Source: a virus. From it: a stretch of 64,000 nucleotides of DNA. Below are positions 42,271 through 51,029 of the stretch, one piece after another. The notes below the pieces were generated by a model that was not told where the DNA came from, ran no database searches, and saw only the letters and a list, made by a program, of their open reading frames with translations. The stretch lies in the IMG/VR virus record IMGVR_UViG_3300009506_000014, positions 1-64,000 of that record; one strand, given 5' to 3'. The position numbers were made by a program, and so were the translations under genes. Each line of letters opens with the position of its first letter. Position 1 is the first letter of the stretch.

Positions 42271-43256
42271 TTTGTTTCTCCTGTCACTTTTATTTTTTTT
42301 TCTATTCTCTTCTTGGTTATCTTAACCAAGTCACTTTGTTTTAAGGGTAGTTGTGTATCCTCTTCAGGAATGCCGATGAATTTGAGTACATCTTTTATCT
42401 TCAATGTCTCCATGCAGTATTTGTAGAGTTTTGGATGGGTGAATTTCATAAGGTCAAATCTATTAGGTCGATTTTCCAAGTGAATTCCAAAACAACAGAA
42501 AATACATCCAGTATGATTGACACCTGTGTCATATACTGAACAATAAGGGACATTAAATTCTTTTATATAATCAAGAATATCTTCACTTCTCCAAAAGGCT
42601 AATGGTGTGCATCTTGGTATGGGTAGGTGACTTTGATAACATCCATTCTCCATATATTCTTTCATTCTTTTATTGCTGTCACAAGCCATAGTTCCTACAT
42701 AACTTGCTCGTTTTGTTTCTTTATAGAATTTTAGAACAGGAGCAATCTTAAGAACGTGACAGCACCGCTCTGAAATTTTGAACGGAGAATCAATCATATA
42801 TCTCCATTTTTCGGGAAGCTTACCAAACGAACCACGTTCGTCACCATATAGTGTTTTGTTCCTGTGTTTTTCGCTTGTGCCGGGACTCTTTAAGCGTCTG
42901 AGAAGGCTCGCCACCATTTTGCTTATAACAGGGTAGCCATGTTTTTCAATAACTTGTTTGAATGACATCTTTGGACGAAGAGTAATTACATTATCAATAG
43001 TCTTTACAAACTTTGTTATTTCAGGATATTCTAAACCAGTGTTGACAAATACTGCTGGGACATCTGGAAATAATTCTCTCACAAGGTTTAGTAAAACAGT
43101 TGAATCCCTTCCACCTGAGAATGCAACATATACATTGCCATTATATTTTTTATACCAATGTATAATACGATTGTGACTCATTTTGATTTTCAATTCCAAT
43201 GGATAATTCTGACGCTGACGCAAAGTATCATTATTGACTTTCAATTCCTTAGCCAT
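42240..43256 (-). CDS. PAPS reductase/DndC-like PP-loop protein
   Basis: 338 aa. The PP-loop VYVAFSGGRDSTVLLNL binds ATP. ERCCHVLKIAPVLKF and the late Cys cluster HTGCIFCCFGIHLE follow, as in PAPS reductase-like and DndC-like phage proteins. Possible roles are sulfur or nucleotide modification, including DNA phosphorothioation, but no Dnd partners are seen. Overlaps the next gene by 31 bp. Confidence 0.8.
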   Translation of the reverse strand: MAKELKVNNDTLRQRQNYPLELKIKMSHNRIIHWYKKYNGNVYVAFSGGRDSTVLLNLVRELFPDVPAVFVNTGLEYPEITKFVKTIDNVITLRPKMSFKQVIEKHGYPVISKMVASLLRRLKSPGTSEKHRNKTLYGDERGSFGKLPEKWRYMIDSPFKISERCCHVLKIAPVLKFYKETKRASYVGTMACDSNKRMKEYMENGCYQSHLPIPRCTPLAFWRSEDILDYIKEFNVPYCSVYDTGVNHTGCIFCCFGIHLENRPNRFDLMKFTHPKLYKYCMETLKIKDVLKFIGIPEEDTQLPLKQSDLVKITKKRIEKKIKVTGETKCTRMINRKN

Positions 43257-43298
43257 ATAAAGCTCCTTCTTTTTATAATGTCCATCCTTGTTTTGTCT

Positions 43299-43460
43299 CT
43301 ATCCTTCAGAGCAGCTATTCATAAAATTCTCAATGACTTCTTTCATTGATTTGTTTCGTTTTGCACAGTGGGCTTTGAAATGATTTTTGACTTCCGTTTT
43401 AACACCCCGGATATAGATTGTGCTTGTTCTGTGTCTCTTAGGTATCTTTGTTCTTCGCAT
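43299..43460 (-). CDS. Ribbon-helix-helix-like regulator
   Basis: 53 aa. The beta-strand STIYIRGVKTEVKNHFK with helices AKRNKSMKEVIENFM fits a MetJ/Arc fold, typical of small phage repressors. GAAAGGGA precedes the ATG, which lies 2 nt after the SNF2 gene's stop. It may control the leftward operon. Confidence 0.65.
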   Translation of the reverse strand: MRRTKIPKRHRTSTIYIRGVKTEVKNHFKAHCAKRNKSMKEVIENFMNSCSEG

Positions 43461-43462
43461 TG

Positions 43463-44842
43463 TTATGTCCCTTTCAGTATTTCTTCTTCAAGTTTATTCC
43501 ATAGATTGAATTGCTGTGACTTTCTGATTTGTTTGCCATCCATTATGGCTTGGATGATTTTTTGTTTTTTATGTAAGAGCTTGCAGAGCTTGACTTCGAT
43601 TGTATCGAATGCAACAAGATAGAAGATGTCAACATTATAATTCTGTGTGATTCTGTGAATCCGGTCTTCAGCTTGAAGATGGTGTCCCGGAACGAAGTCA
43701 AGCTCAGCGAATGCAAGATTGTTGGAGCGTGTCAAGGTTATTACTGTCCCGGCGGCTTTAATATTGCCAAAGAAATATTTGGTCTTTTTGTCACTTTGGA
43801 ATTGGTCAACAATCTTTTTGCGTTTCTTCGATGGAGTAGAGCCATCAAGCAGAACGGCATTCTTTTTGAAGTGACGGTATAAAGGTTGCAACATGACTTT
43901 TCTATGTATGCCAAAAATGACAAGTTTCTCATTTGGATTTTGTTCACTGAATTGCTCAATCCATTTTATGATTGACTTCAACTTTCCTTTGGCTGTGAGT
44001 CTCCGTAGATATCCAAGCTGTGTAATCTTTTCGGCCTTCTTCGCTCTTCTTGCTTTATCGGGTGACTCTGATTTTAGCCAACTAATGAAGTCTCTTGCTG
44101 CTTTGTTATAGGTTGCTCTGTTGTCGATGTCAAGCGGAATAACGTGACGTACTTTTGGTGGTAGCTCGTGAAGCACTTCTGTTTTTGTACGGCGTATGCC
44201 TACGTATTGAGTAAAGAGCCTGTGGAGTTTCTTGGTGTGTGATGCACCTGAGTAATCCCATCCCCAAGGTTTAAGTCTCGGCTTGCAGAATTCCCAAGCA
44301 AAGGAATTGAAACTTGGGAACAGGTCGGGACGTACCAAGTTAAAAGCGGTAAATAATTCTGAAGGTCGATTGACCATAGGTGTCCCGCTGGTTGGTAGTA
44401 TGTTATCATAATCGTGGTGATTGACAAGTCTGCGTACCGCTCGTGTTCTGCCTGTCCCTCTATTCTTGATGTATTGGCATTCATCGAGAATAAGTGACTT
44501 AACATTTTTGAGCTTCTTCAATTCAACAGTCCAATATTTGAGTATATCGTAATTGATAATTAAAAGGTCAGGTATGTATGTCAATAGGTTCTTAAGTCTC
44601 TCTGGTTTTCTTCCATAGAAAATCTGTGAAGTTAGTTTGGCGTGGTCACGGCCTACGCTTTCCCATACATGCTTTGCTGTAGCAGGACACACCACTAAAG
44701 CAGGAAGTTCTTTTGGATGTCTTTTGAGCCAGTCGATAACTTCGACAGTCTTGCCCAAACCCATGTCGTCACCGATAAGGGCTGTACCTTGAAAATGAGT
44801 AATACACCGAACACATTTTTTTTGGAAATCATATAATTTCAT
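43463..44842 (-). CDS. SNF2-family helicase
   Basis: 459 aa. Motif I LIGDDMGLGKTVEVIDWL, Ia VVCPATAKHVW, motif II LILDECQYIKNRGTGRTRA (D-E-x-H variant with Gln), motif III LPTSGTPMVNR, motifs V-VI RSNNLAFAELDF and AEDRIHRITQ. This is a compact phage-type SNF2 translocase lacking extra domains. It could remodel host proteins on DNA or help replication or transcription switching. Confidence 0.9.
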   Translation of the reverse strand: MKLYDFQKKCVRCITHFQGTALIGDDMGLGKTVEVIDWLKRHPKELPALVVCPATAKHVWESVGRDHAKLTSQIFYGRKPERLKNLLTYIPDLLIINYDILKYWTVELKKLKNVKSLILDECQYIKNRGTGRTRAVRRLVNHHDYDNILPTSGTPMVNRPSELFTAFNLVRPDLFPSFNSFAWEFCKPRLKPWGWDYSGASHTKKLHRLFTQYVGIRRTKTEVLHELPPKVRHVIPLDIDNRATYNKAARDFISWLKSESPDKARRAKKAEKITQLGYLRRLTAKGKLKSIIKWIEQFSEQNPNEKLVIFGIHRKVMLQPLYRHFKKNAVLLDGSTPSKKRKKIVDQFQSDKKTKYFFGNIKAAGTVITLTRSNNLAFAELDFVPGHHLQAEDRIHRITQNYNVDIFYLVAFDTIEVKLCKLLHKKQKIIQAIMDGKQIRKSQQFNLWNKLEEEILKGT

Positions 44843-45341
44843 TTGTCACCGTCTTACTTAACGAGTCCATGTTTTTATTGATTTTGCGTCTGCCCCATCC
44901 TTGGGCAAGTAAGTGTGACCTAATTCCGGTCTTTGAAAGTGTTTTTATATCCCCCGGTGTTTCAAGTATAAGTTGGATAATCGTTTTACAGTCATTGTTC
45001 AATTCATCCATCAATTCCATTATACGACTGTGCTTTGTTGTTGTCTTTCTTTCTTGTGTGTGTATAAGCTCTAATTCCTTCCGCTTCTTTTCTTTTCGAT
45101 ATAGGTCACGTAGAGCTTGTGTGACACATCTGTGAAGATAAGTTGTGAATGCCCCTCTTTTGGGATTGTATTTATTTGACTTAATGACTTTGAAAAAAGT
45201 TAGGTTGGCTTCGGCTATTAAATCATCAATGTCAATGTCGCCCGGAATAAATGACCAAGCTATCTGTTTTAGCATTGATTCATAATTGTGATATAATGTT
45301 AAAGTTTTAGTTTGTGACTTCATATCTTTCTGCTCCATCAA
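44829..45341 (-). CDS. Sigma-factor-like transcription regulator
   Basis: 170 aa. Region 2-like DIDDLIAEANLTFFKVI, then YNPKRGAFTTYLHRCVTQALRDLYR matches sigma-70 region 2.1-2.4; the C-terminal helix set may be region 4-like. Phages use such small sigma factors to direct host polymerase to late genes. Overlaps the SNF2 gene by 14 bp and has a 142-bp AT-rich leader. Confidence 0.75.
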   Translation of the reverse strand: MMEQKDMKSQTKTLTLYHNYESMLKQIAWSFIPGDIDIDDLIAEANLTFFKVIKSNKYNPKRGAFTTYLHRCVTQALRDLYRKEKKRKELELIHTQERKTTTKHSRIMELMDELNNDCKTIIQLILETPGDIKTLSKTGIRSHLLAQGWGRRKINKNMDSLSKTVTNEII

Positions 45342-45483
45342 AAATAATATAAGGCTTAGAAATATGTACTATGTTATATTGTTTAGCTTTGTATGCAAGA
45401 GAAAAATTTTGGATTTGAAGTTTTTTTAATTCGTTTGCTCAAAAGATTTTAAGAAATCCAAACAAAGTGACAGCTTAATTTTT

Positions 45484-46227
45484 TTATTGAGGGACATTAA
45501 TCGGCATAAGCTGTCCAAACCTAAAAAGGTTATCCATCTGAAGCATTGGATTTCGATTTCTGATTTGATAAGCATATAGACAACAAAGTTGATAGGCGGA
45601 AAACATACCGCCCCGGTTTTCTTTTTCACAAGCTTTGTATATATCTCTTATGTCATTCCAAGTAATGAGTCTTGGTATAGTGGATGCGTGTAATAATATA
45701 GTTTCTATTCTATTTGAGATATCTGTATCGTAGAATTTACGAGAAGTATCAAAGACACGTGACAGCATAATTCTTATGGTGTTCACTCTGTCATTTATTT
45801 CTTCTTTAGTATCCTGTCCTTTAGTGTGTTTCATCTTTTCAAGTCTATAGAATACCAAGCCCAAGCCTTCAGGTAGGCAGAGACTAACATCATCTGTGGT
45901 TCTTACACCAACATAGAAAGATGTACTTCTCTTCATGGAATTGTTTGTTGTCAATCCCAATGAGAAATGTTCACTTGGTCGTGACGCTCGTTTTGCAGCA
46001 AATGACCAAGAGCCTGTGAAGCTTTGTCCTGTATCATCAACACAAAATACCGTATCCAATACTGCCCAATTTATGTCATTAATACAATCTGTGACAGTTT
46101 GGGCAAGTTTTGAATGCTTAATGCCCTGCCAATACTTTCCGGCGTTTGTTGGTTTTGTAAGTTTGATTGATTGAAGGTCGCTGATATTGTCAAAGACCTT
46201 ATATTTTTTTGATTCAATAAATAACAT
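45484..46227 (-). CDS. DUF932-like phage/plasmid protein
   Basis: 247 aa. KYWQGIKHSKLAQTVTDCI, then GLTTNNSMKRSTSFYVGVRT and later KMKHTKGQ reproduce the order of DUF932 proteins of phages and plasmids, whose activity is unknown. The preceding intergenic region is highly structured, suggesting separate control. Confidence 0.5.
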   Translation of the reverse strand: MLFIESKKYKVFDNISDLQSIKLTKPTNAGKYWQGIKHSKLAQTVTDCINDINWAVLDTVFCVDDTGQSFTGSWSFAAKRASRPSEHFSLGLTTNNSMKRSTSFYVGVRTTDDVSLCLPEGLGLVFYRLEKMKHTKGQDTKEEINDRVNTIRIMLSRVFDTSRKFYDTDISNRIETILLHASTIPRLITWNDIRDIYKACEKENRGGMFSAYQLCCLYAYQIRNRNPMLQMDNLFRFGQLMPINVPQ

Positions 46228-46250
46228 GATTGACTCCTTAAATAAAAATG

Positions 46251-46368
46251 GGGTGGGACTAATTATGCTTTGTGACCTGTTAGCGAGATTAAGTAACTAA
46301 GCGGATACTTCGGATTGAAGCGTAGAAGGTTACAGGTCACTTCACATAAGAAGGGGGATGTCCCACCC
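46251..46368. promoter_or_regulatory. Nested stem structure in an intergenic region
   Basis: GGGTGGGAC (46251-46259) pairs with GTCCCACCC (46360-46368), and inside GTGACCTGT (46272-46280) pairs with ACAGGTCAC (46332-46340), with a further GTAAC/GTTAC stem. About 118 nt in all. It lies in the leader of the DUF932 gene and after the small gene at 46381. Could be a regulatory RNA. Confidence 0.65.
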
Positions 46369-46380
46369 GGTTGAAATGCT

Positions 46381-46632
46381 TTATGATTTTTGTCTTCTTA
46401 ATTCTGTGACGTAGGCTTGAGACACAATGGTGAATTTGGAAGCGGAGACATCAACAAGCTCTCCTGTGTCCCATAATCTGATAATGTATCTGATGAAATT
46501 ATCATTGGTAAGAAGCACCCCGGCAATCTCTCCAGTGACCATATCTTCACCGGCAATCTCTCCAGTGACCATATCTTCACCTTTGAAAAGGACATTCTCA
46601 CCTAACAGTTTCGTTTGGATTGATTGTGACAT
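46381..46632 (-). CDS. Small protein with tandem 10-residue duplication
   Basis: 83 aa from ATG 46632 (MSQSIQTKLL) with AGGAG upstream; a start at 46701 would extend into the upstream gene. It contains two copies of GEDMVTGEIA encoded by a perfect 30-bp tandem repeat, then a beta-rich C-terminal half. Function unknown. Confidence 0.6.
   Translation of the reverse strand: MSQSIQTKLLGENVLFKGEDMVTGEIAGEDMVTGEIAGVLLTNDNFIRYIIRLWDTGELVDVSASKFTIVSQAYVTELRRQKS
46521..46580. repeat. Perfect 30-bp tandem duplication
   Basis: 46521-46550 and 46551-46580 are identical and in frame. Perfect identity indicates a very recent duplication. Confidence 0.95.
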
Positions 46633-46855
46633 TTTTTCTCCTTTTCTTTTCTCTTTGCTTTGCGGCATGTTCAGCTTTAAGAGCTTGCCAATATAAAGCA
46701 TCGGTTGTCAATACGTATTCTTTTTTACAGCCCTTTGCACGAAAAGCTATTATATTGGGACGCCTTAGAGTGACAATCACGTTCCTGAGCTTCCCTGCTT
46801 CACGCACAAATCCATAGGTAATGCGTGTGACGTCATTCCTCAGAGCGGTCGCCAT
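46598..46855 (-). CDS. Small basic protein
   Basis: 85 aa from ATG 46855 with GGAAAGGA upstream. Includes VIVTLRRPNIIAFRAKGCKK and an Ala/Lys/Arg-rich helix near the C-terminus. Overlaps neighbours by 35 bp and 23 bp. Possibly nucleic-acid-binding given its charge; not recognised. Confidence 0.55.
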   Translation of the reverse strand: MATALRNDVTRITYGFVREAGKLRNVIVTLRRPNIIAFRAKGCKKEYVLTTDALYWQALKAEHAAKQREKKRRKNVTINPNETVR

Positions 46856-47138
46856 CTTCATCCTTTCCAATGAGTTTGTAAATTAATGTTGCTGCATAGT
46901 CACCGTAATTCTTTTTAATAAAATCATGCAGACTTAGTATCTGTTCCGGGTTAATCCACTTATCAAAAGCTACAATGTCAAAACCTGTCAGATTTCCAGT
47001 CCAGAAGTCACTTAATGGTCTTTTGAAGTATCGTTGGAATGATTCGTGACAGGTTAAATATCTGTGACGTTCCCGGTATGCAAAGTCAACAACTGTTTTA
47101 CAATCTTTAAGTTTTTTAGGCTTGCTTAATTTAGCCAT
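46833..47138 (-). CDS. Hypothetical phage protein
   Basis: 101 aa from ATG 47138 (MAKLSKPKKLKDC); AAAGG lies upstream. Aromatic-rich centre (HESFQRYFKRPLSDFWTGN) and an acidic C-terminus. Overlaps the next gene's start. No known domain. Confidence 0.55.
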   Translation of the reverse strand: MAKLSKPKKLKDCKTVVDFAYRERHRYLTCHESFQRYFKRPLSDFWTGNLTGFDIVAFDKWINPEQILSLHDFIKKNYGDYAATLIYKLIGKDEDGDRSEE

Positions 47139-47421
47139 AGGTGACACCTTTCTGCCCAAGTAGTTTTTGGGCTAATGAGATTTTTATATTTGGTGGAAGT
47201 GACGCAAAATCATAACACCTACCTTTGGCATAGGCACGTGCTGATATACAACAGCCGTCACCGATAGGAACAATTCCTGCTAATGCACAGGAAGCTGTCC
47301 CGGCCTTGAATGATAGACCGGGACAGATATTATGCTTACCATATTGAGCTATGCCTATAGGGCACATTGCACTAAGGCAGCAATAGCCACAGCGACAGCA
47401 TGGGAATGGATAGGTGGTCAT
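47131..47421 (-). CDS. Cysteine-rich (YkgJ-like) metal-binding protein
   Basis: 96 aa with about ten Cys: FPCCRCGYCCLSAMCPIG, then HNICPGLSF, SCALAG, GDGCCISA and RCYDF. The pattern recalls YkgJ-type zinc or iron-sulfur proteins. It may bind a metal cluster; role unknown. Preceded by GAAAGGGACATA. Confidence 0.6.
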   Translation of the reverse strand: MTTYPFPCCRCGYCCLSAMCPIGIAQYGKHNICPGLSFKAGTASCALAGIVPIGDGCCISARAYAKGRCYDFASLPPNIKISLAQKLLGQKGVTYG

Positions 47422-47472
47422 TATGTCCCTTTCTATATGGGGTTAGGCTGGTAGCCTGAGTCACTAATAATT

Positions 47473-48129
47473 CTAAGATTCGCACAAAGGTTTTCGATAT
47501 TGTAAAGGTACATGATTTTTAATCCATGTTTTAAGCTGTTTGAAATGCTCTTGCTGTCTGTGTTTAATGTCCCAGTCTATTGTGTCGCGTGCGGCCTCTA
47601 ATAGTCCAGATTCTTTATGGTCATAGCCATAAAAGCCCCAACAGCTATCGCCCTCGTTTCCATCTGGACATTCTATTGTATACCCATAAACCGAACCGGA
47701 TAAATAATCGTTGTAAAGCTGGACATTGTTTTCAGCCGATTCGATAAGTCTTTGACGGATTTTCTTAGTGAAGTAAGACTTGCCGTAAAATTCTTTTAAC
47801 CATTGCCGGTCTATTAAAATATATCCCACTTGTCCAGAATCCCAGGGACAATTAAAAGGATATTCACGGCCAAGACTTAAAGCAATGCCAGAATGGTCAT
47901 ACATGAACAAAGGCAATAAAATACTATTTGTCTCTTTGGCATATTTTTGACATTCTTCGGGTGAACCGTGACCATTGCCGAATCGTTTGGAATTGCCAAG
48001 GTCATAGCGTGTATGCCAACAGCAAAATTCATGGTTGCCGTCCCATTCTGTTAAGGGATTGCAAGGACTCATATCTGGATGAATATTGATTGTGTAGTTT
48101 TTGTATTCGATTGTTTCGTATGTTTCCAT
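47473..48129 (-). CDS. Conserved phage/mobile-element protein
   Basis: 218 aa. The SGIALSLGREYPFNCPWDSG, then GYILIDRQWLKEFYGK and SGSVYGYTIE segments belong to a family I recognise from phages and conjugative elements but for which I know no activity. Trp/Cys-rich soluble protein. Stands alone between short gaps. Confidence 0.55.
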   Translation of the reverse strand: METYETIEYKNYTINIHPDMSPCNPLTEWDGNHEFCCWHTRYDLGNSKRFGNGHGSPEECQKYAKETNSILLPLFMYDHSGIALSLGREYPFNCPWDSGQVGYILIDRQWLKEFYGKSYFTKKIRQRLIESAENNVQLYNDYLSGSVYGYTIECPDGNEGDSCWGFYGYDHKESGLLEAARDTIDWDIKHRQQEHFKQLKTWIKNHVPLQYRKPLCES

Positions 48130-48163
48130 GATTTATCGTACCTTTCTGTCACTATAGTTGTGA

Positions 48164-48361
48164 CTATTTTCGTTTGGCTCTTCTCATACATATATATGTA
48201 ATGGTTTGTCTATACACTCTTACTCCGGCGAATGTTCTTGCAAATCTCATGGCTGCTTCCTCACAGGTATAAACATTGTCACCGGACATATAATGGTAAT
48301 CGGAAAAATGTTCCATGACATCTTCAAATGTGACTATTGTTAGTTTAAGTGGTTCGTTCAT
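48164..48361 (-). CDS. Small hypothetical protein
   Basis: 65 aa (MNEPLKLTIVTFEDVMEHFS start, YTCEEAAMRFARTFAGVRVY later). Two hairpins lie in its 188-bp leader. No known domain. Confidence 0.5.
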   Translation of the reverse strand: MNEPLKLTIVTFEDVMEHFSDYHYMSGDNVYTCEEAAMRFARTFAGVRVYRQTITYICMRRAKRK

Positions 48362-48394
48362 TTTATTATCCTCTCATGTAAATAGATATAAGAA

Positions 48395-48532
48395 ACAGTC
48401 AACACAATAAGGCATTGTGACTGTCTCCGCTCAAAAAATATCGGATGGGTGACTACTCTTTCATTGAAACTCAGGGGGAGTATCAGCCCCAAGGACGTAA
48501 ATTTCAACTACTCAATCCGTTGCACCCATCCG
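48395..48532. promoter_or_regulatory. Two stem structures in the gap 48362-48549
   Basis: First, ACAGT-CACAAT (48395-48408, bulged) with ATTGTGACTGT. Second, CGGATGGGTG (48442-48451) with CACCCATCCG (48523-48532), a perfect 10-bp outer stem enclosing GGGG/CCCC and TTTCA/TGAAA elements. The gap has no gene. The second resembles other large intergenic stems at 36033 and 46251. Confidence 0.55.
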
Positions 48533-48549
48533 TGTCACCTTTCTTGATT

Positions 48550-49908
48550 TTATGCTGCTAATATGCTTGTGTTGTTTGCATCAAACATTACTGTTTTACC
48601 AAACGGTAATTTTCTATCTTTCGTTTTGGTCACCCAAAGAACCGGATAGCTCGGTTCGCGTTCCGGGAATGTTCCGTATGTATCGGTGAAGTATATTAGA
48701 CAGGCCGGGGTGAGTCCCCTCTTCTGTACTCTTTCAAATACAGGTCTGAAATCTGTCCCACCATATATTTGTTTTGGATTCGGTTTGATGGGAAGGTCTG
48801 AGGTTCTGTATGTCTCTTCGTTTGTTATTTGGTCGTCACAATATATCAGTTGTACCGTTGTATCGTAGGCTGATAATATCTGTGACACTTCCTTCAGGAA
48901 TATGGCAAGTTGAATCTCATCAATACTTCCCGAAGTATCTACTGCAATGACTATCTCAGGTAACTCATCCGAACAAATACCGGGGACATATAAACCCCTT
49001 TGTAAATAGTTTCGGTCAGGGACTTCCCACATATAGTCATTACGTGCATTCGTTTCTACGAAGTCCCTCAGTATCACATACCAAGGCAAAGGTGGATTTT
49101 GAATCTCTTCAACAGCCCGGTCTAAACTTGGGAATGCTTGACCTTTTTTCTGAGCAGCTTTATAAGCCATCGTGACAGCTTGCTGCCATTGAGCAAGCTG
49201 CTCTTTTAGGTCACTCTCATCAAGGATGTCAGCATCTTCAACACCACCACAACCACCGGGGTCGGGACAGGTATTGGTATCATCATCACACATGCCGGAA
49301 TCGGAGTCACCATCTTGCTCGTCTTGGTCTTCATCTTCATCTTCAGGTTCTCCGTCACCTTCTTCTTGTTCTTCTTCGTCTTCTTGTTCTTCAGGTTCTC
49401 CGTTATCCTGACCGCTGCCGGACTGTGACTCGTCTGAGCTTTCCTGCTCTTCTTGTTCTTGTTCTTTTTGCTCTTGCTCTTCCTGTTGTTTGCGTTCCAA
49501 GTCACTGTATATCTCTTCTGCTGTCATTCCTCGGTACATTGAATCATACAAACAACCTTCAATGAGCTTGAAGCCAGCGTCACTGAGTATCGGATTAATG
49601 GCATAATCGGTAGCCATATTCCAGAGATATGTATCCCGGCCATTCCTTCTCAGGTGAGTCCCCATAGCACAGTGCATTACTTCATGGGCAAGAACAAACT
49701 GCACCCTATCATCATCAAGTGACTCAATGAATCTCGGATTGTATTTAATACGCTTGCCATTAACGCAAGCTGTTTCGATTGAGACATCTTCGAGAAGTTC
49801 TAATCTCATGGCAAGATGTCCCCAAAAGCAATGGTCGAGAACAAGTCCCAACCTTTGCTGAATAATTCTCAACATCTGTTTGGTTTGTTTTTGTGTTGTA
49901 GGTGACAT
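48550..49908 (-). CDS. VWA protein with metallopeptidase-like domain (DUF2201-type)
   Basis: 452 aa from ATG 49908 (MSPTTQKQTKQML), preceded by AGGAGAAATAAAATG. The N-terminal domain has VLAHEVMHCAMGTHLRR (H-E-x-x-H). An acidic Glu/Gln/Asp-rich linker covers about 145-225, and the C-terminal VWA-like domain has VIAVDTSGSIDEIQ (MIDAS D-x-S-x-S) and GGTDFRPVF. This is the DUF2201 arrangement that accompanies MoxR ATPases. It likely acts with the next two upstream genes as a chaperone or metal-insertion machine. Confidence 0.85.
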   Translation of the reverse strand: MSPTTQKQTKQMLRIIQQRLGLVLDHCFWGHLAMRLELLEDVSIETACVNGKRIKYNPRFIESLDDDRVQFVLAHEVMHCAMGTHLRRNGRDTYLWNMATDYAINPILSDAGFKLIEGCLYDSMYRGMTAEEIYSDLERKQQEEQEQKEQEQEEQESSDESQSGSGQDNGEPEEQEDEEEQEEGDGEPEDEDEDQDEQDGDSDSGMCDDDTNTCPDPGGCGGVEDADILDESDLKEQLAQWQQAVTMAYKAAQKKGQAFPSLDRAVEEIQNPPLPWYVILRDFVETNARNDYMWEVPDRNYLQRGLYVPGICSDELPEIVIAVDTSGSIDEIQLAIFLKEVSQILSAYDTTVQLIYCDDQITNEETYRTSDLPIKPNPKQIYGGTDFRPVFERVQKRGLTPACLIYFTDTYGTFPEREPSYPVLWVTKTKDRKLPFGKTVMFDANNTSILAA

Positions 49909-49922
49909 TTTATTTCTCCTTT

Positions 49923-50969
49923 TTATGCAGCACCCTTGAAGAGCATTTTCGGGTGGTCGGTGACCCACTTGATGTAGGCTTTGGTTTCTCTTACTTTGGG
50001 ACAGGCAGTGTCAATACCTGCAACGAAAACTGCTGCGAAGTCAATCTCCATACGCTCAAGGTACTTGAAGATATTCTCGGCGTTTGCTTTGGTTGCTTTG
50101 CTGAGCAGAGTTGTGACTATTGCCCACTTTGCATCGGGGCTGCTTGGGACAGGTTCTTTAGTCGGGTTCTTCAGGATGTTTTCAAGATTTGGCAGTGACC
50201 TGTAAACTTTAAGGAAGCCACAGAATGCTACGGCTGCTGCGTGACCTACTGCACCTTCTATCACTGAGAATTTATCAACGCCAAGTTTCAACCAGTCACT
50301 TACTGCTTCCCATTGCCTTGGTGACGGATGGTTTACAATATCCATTGTCCCTTCCTCAGTGGCAAGTAGTTCAGGCATCCAGTTTATGAAGCTGATAACT
50401 TCCATTGCAATGTCATGCTCATAAGCCCATACTACCCAATCCTCTTTTTTAACGGCAAGCTCAATAATCGTTTTGAACCGTGACTTCACTGGCTCAATCA
50501 TCCCGGAGACATGAGCAAAGTCTTGTTTGCGATTCGTACAAGCAATGAACACTACATGGGGACTGATGTTTTTGCCGTTGCTTCTTATCAACTGCATAAG
50601 TGACGCTTGGGTTGCTGGCGGAGCTTGGCCCATGTCATCAATAAAGTATATGGTAAGCTTCTTTGCATCCTGAGCAGCTTCGAGATTTCCGAAGGGGACA
50701 AATCTGGCTTTGACTTTGCCCTTTTCATTTATGATAGCCCCAAGTCCCTTGTAATCAATTGGGCTATCGTGGACGGGTGTGGATATGATAATGTCACATT
50801 TCAGGGCTTTGCGTACAGCTAAAACGACATCTGTTTTACCAATGCCGGGCATCCCGGTAATCAGTACAGACATCTTGTTGGGGACAGCAATCATTAAAAG
50901 ATTGAAAAGCTCTTGTGGGGACATTGTTGATGTTGTATCGGTACTTGAATTTGAATAGTTAGGTGACAT
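49923..50969 (-). CDS. MoxR-type AAA+ ATPase
   Basis: 348 aa. Walker A LITGMPGIGKTDVVLAV, Walker B IYFIDDMGQAPPATQASLM, sensor 1 VVFIACTNRKQD and arginine-finger region EPVKSRFKTIIEL. MoxR ATPases pair with VWA proteins to remodel or activate targets; the VWA gene is immediately downstream. Starts at AGGAGAAACAAAATGTCACC. Confidence 0.88.
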   Translation of the reverse strand: MSPNYSNSSTDTTSTMSPQELFNLLMIAVPNKMSVLITGMPGIGKTDVVLAVRKALKCDIIISTPVHDSPIDYKGLGAIINEKGKVKARFVPFGNLEAAQDAKKLTIYFIDDMGQAPPATQASLMQLIRSNGKNISPHVVFIACTNRKQDFAHVSGMIEPVKSRFKTIIELAVKKEDWVVWAYEHDIAMEVISFINWMPELLATEEGTMDIVNHPSPRQWEAVSDWLKLGVDKFSVIEGAVGHAAAVAFCGFLKVYRSLPNLENILKNPTKEPVPSSPDAKWAIVTTLLSKATKANAENIFKYLERMEIDFAAVFVAGIDTACPKVRETKAYIKWVTDHPKMLFKGAA

Positions 50970-51029
50970 TTTGTTTCTCCTTTAGGATAGTGTGACAGGA
51001 ATCATCCCGTCACACGGTTGTTGGTTTGA

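Noticed and set aside
49206-49505. Lys/Asn-rich frame inside the VWA gene
   Set aside because: It is an alternative reading of the acidic Glu/Gln repeat linker in the VWA protein, without a start site.
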